From contig CABUPE010000042.1 in assembly GCA_902493515.1 (NCBI GenBank), positions 1-17,762 of the forward strand: a stretch of DNA of 17,762 nucleotides. The letters are read 5' to 3'. Position 1 is the first letter of the stretch. Each line of letters starts with the position of its first letter. Made by a program: the position numbers and the translations under genes. The stretch is from an uncultured Collinsella sp. (GTDB lineage Bacteria > Actinomycetota > Coriobacteriia > Coriobacteriales > Coriobacteriaceae). Below, one piece after another: positions 16,435 to 17,762 of the stretch. The notes beneath the pieces were generated by a model, which searched no databases, was not told the DNA's origin, and saw only the letters and a list, made by a program, of their open reading frames with translations.

Positions 16435-16462
16435 TACTAATGATTTGTTACGAGGTGAGACG

Positions 16463-17578
16463 ATGAAGATGCTCGATTACGTTCAGCTTGCCCATGTGCG
16501 TATGGGGGAGAACCTCGAGCGTTCGTCTGAGCTGGTAGCGCAGCTCGTTGATATTTTCCAGTCCGGTTCTTTTGACGCGCTGCGCATCGTTGCTTCGGGT
16601 TCGTCGCGCCATGCCGCCGATTGCGCCCGCGATTACCTGCAAGATGCCCTGCAAATGCAGGTGTCCGTTGTGACGCCCGAGGCCTTCGTCGATTTTGAAC
16701 ACACCTATCCGCAGCATGCGCTCAACATCGCCGTCTCGCAGAGTGGCTATTCGACCAATACGATTGCGGCGCTCGATTACATGCGCGCACACGATATGGC
16801 TGCAGTTGCGCTCACGGCAAACGTCGAGGCGCCCATCAAGGAGCACACTGACATCGTTCTTGACTACGGTGTGGGCGTCGAGTCGGTGGACTTTGTGACT
16901 CTGGGCGTCGAGGTGCTCGTTGAGTACCTGGTGCTCTTTGGTATTTACGGCGGTCAGGCGCGCGGAACGATTGACGCCAAGGGCGTTGCCCAGCGTCTTG
17001 ACGACCTGCGCGAGGCCATCCAGGCCAATGCCGTGATGTGCAAGACCGCCGAGGAATATGTCCAAGACCACATGCTCGAACTTTCTGAGCACATGCCCGC
17101 CATGGTCGTCGGCAACGGTCCCAACTACGGCGTTGCCGAGGAGGCGGCGCTCAAGCTGAGCGAGACCATCAAGATTCCTGCCATGCATCACGAGGGCGAG
17201 GAGTTCATTCACGGTCCCGAGATGCAGATCGTTCCGGGCTATCTGGTGTTTATCGTCGACGATCCGCAGGGGTCGGAGCGTCTTGCGAATATCGCCGATG
17301 CGCTATCGAACGTTACGACAAAAACGGTGCTGCTCACGGCCCATCCCAGGGGTAAGGCTCACGAGGTTGCGGTGCCTCAGGTGGCTCCGCTGCTCAGCGC
17401 AATTCCCAATTTGGTGTTCTTCCAGACGATTGCGGCAATGATCGCCGAGCGTCTGAAGTCATGGGACGTGCACCCGTATCTTGATGCCGTCTCCAAGCAA
17501 ATGGAGGTCAAGGCAGAGGGCTACGAAGAATCAGTCAATGCGCTTAAGGCCAAAGCGGCCGAGTGTTACGGAATGTAA
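16463..17578 (+). CDS. Double SIS-domain sugar-phosphate isomerase/deglycase
   Basis: A 371-residue cytoplasmic protein related to the isomerase half of GlmS and to AgaS/FrlB-type enzymes, with no glutaminase domain. The first SIS domain shows ASGSSRHAA (44-52) and SQSGYSTNT (92-100). The second shows GNGPNYGVAEEAALKL (217-232) and HHEGEEFIHGPEMQI (242-256), where the glutamates and histidine are in the active-site position. Such enzymes isomerise or deglycate phosphorylated amino sugars or Amadori products. The exact substrate is not readable. The ATG at 16463 has GAGGTGAG ideally placed. An upstream in-frame GTG-like extension to 16424 would run through the candidate operator and is rejected. 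The next gene follows after 59 bp. Confidence 0.88.
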   Translation: MKMLDYVQLAHVRMGENLERSSELVAQLVDIFQSGSFDALRIVASGSSRHAADCARDYLQDALQMQVSVVTPEAFVDFEHTYPQHALNIAVSQSGYSTNTIAALDYMRAHDMAAVALTANVEAPIKEHTDIVLDYGVGVESVDFVTLGVEVLVEYLVLFGIYGGQARGTIDAKGVAQRLDDLREAIQANAVMCKTAEEYVQDHMLELSEHMPAMVVGNGPNYGVAEEAALKLSETIKIPAMHHEGEEFIHGPEMQIVPGYLVFIVDDPQGSERLANIADALSNVTTKTVLLTAHPRGKAHEVAVPQVAPLLSAIPNLVFFQTIAAMIAERLKSWDVHPYLDAVSKQMEVKAEGYEESVNALKAKAAECYGM

Positions 17579-17637
17579 GCGGGTTTGATGCCCGTTGGCA
17601 TGGGGGATGTGAAGACAACCCCAGAAAGGAGAGACAA

Positions 17638-17762
17638 ATGAAGGAAACCGAGAAGATCGAGATTATGCATTTCGACCAGGAGGGCTATCTCGAGGACGGC
17701 AAGGCGCTCTACGAGACCGGCAAGAAGATGATTGAGCTCGCCGACAAGGTCGCCGACGAGGG
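17638..17762 (+). CDS. Start of a further gene, truncated by the window edge
   Basis: Only the first 41 codons are present, behind an excellent AAGGAG site (17626-17631) and 59 bp after the SIS gene. The protein begins MKETEKIEIMHFDQEGYLED and continues as a charged amphipathic helix. This N-terminus resembles that of single-chain SIS enzymes of the FrlB/GfrE type, which would give a tandem SIS pair. The match is weak because no SIS motif is reached. It is almost certainly in the same operon as the preceding gene. Confidence 0.65.
   Translation, partial: MKETEKIEIMHFDQEGYLEDGKALYETGKKMIELADKVADE

Overview
The window is a GC-rich bacterial chromosome segment with the look of a gut Coriobacteriia, most likely Collinsella or a close relative. 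That placement is inferred from codon usage, twin-arginine leaders on both a sugar-binding lipoprotein and a cell-wall hydrolase, and the gene mix. It was not checked by a search.

Layout. Positions 1-4692 hold a complete carbohydrate ABC importer on the + strand: Tat lipoprotein binding protein, two permeases of the MalF/MalG type, and a UgpC/MsmK-type ATPase. It has intercistronic hairpins, a terminator, and a perfect 16-bp palindrome at the left edge that looks like a LacI-family operator. Positions 4693-4960 hold three regularly spaced palindromic repeat units of REPIN/BIME type. They lie between the convergent ends of the ABC operon and a glycogen/maltodextrin pair on the - strand (malQ then glgP, reading from 8942 down to 5041). 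galE follows on the - strand (10224-9163). Next on the + strand is a Tat-exported coiled-coil peptidoglycan hydrolase (10491-11696), followed by a 125-bp element with 28-bp perfect inverted repeats and a bidirectional terminator. Then come murB (-), a LacI-family regulator (+), a short conserved-hypothetical gene, and two overlapping GntR/HutC regulators. The window ends with a double-SIS-domain sugar-phosphate enzyme and the first 41 codons of another gene.

How the genes fit together. The importer would bring in an oligosaccharide, plausibly a malto-oligosaccharide given its convergent neighbours (inference). MalQ and GlgP turn alpha-1,4-glucans into glucose and glucose-1-phosphate. GalE links UDP-glucose with UDP-galactose. 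MurB and the secreted hydrolase belong to wall synthesis and remodelling. The right end looks like the start of a catabolic operon for an amino-sugar or sugar-amine (Amadori-type) phosphate, controlled by the HutC pair. Candidate operators lie in the 193-bp gap before the SIS gene.

The strongest unexplained structures are the 57-nt repeat units with invariant 27-nt spacers (4725-4940) and the long inverted-repeat element (11709-11833). Neither encodes a convincing protein.
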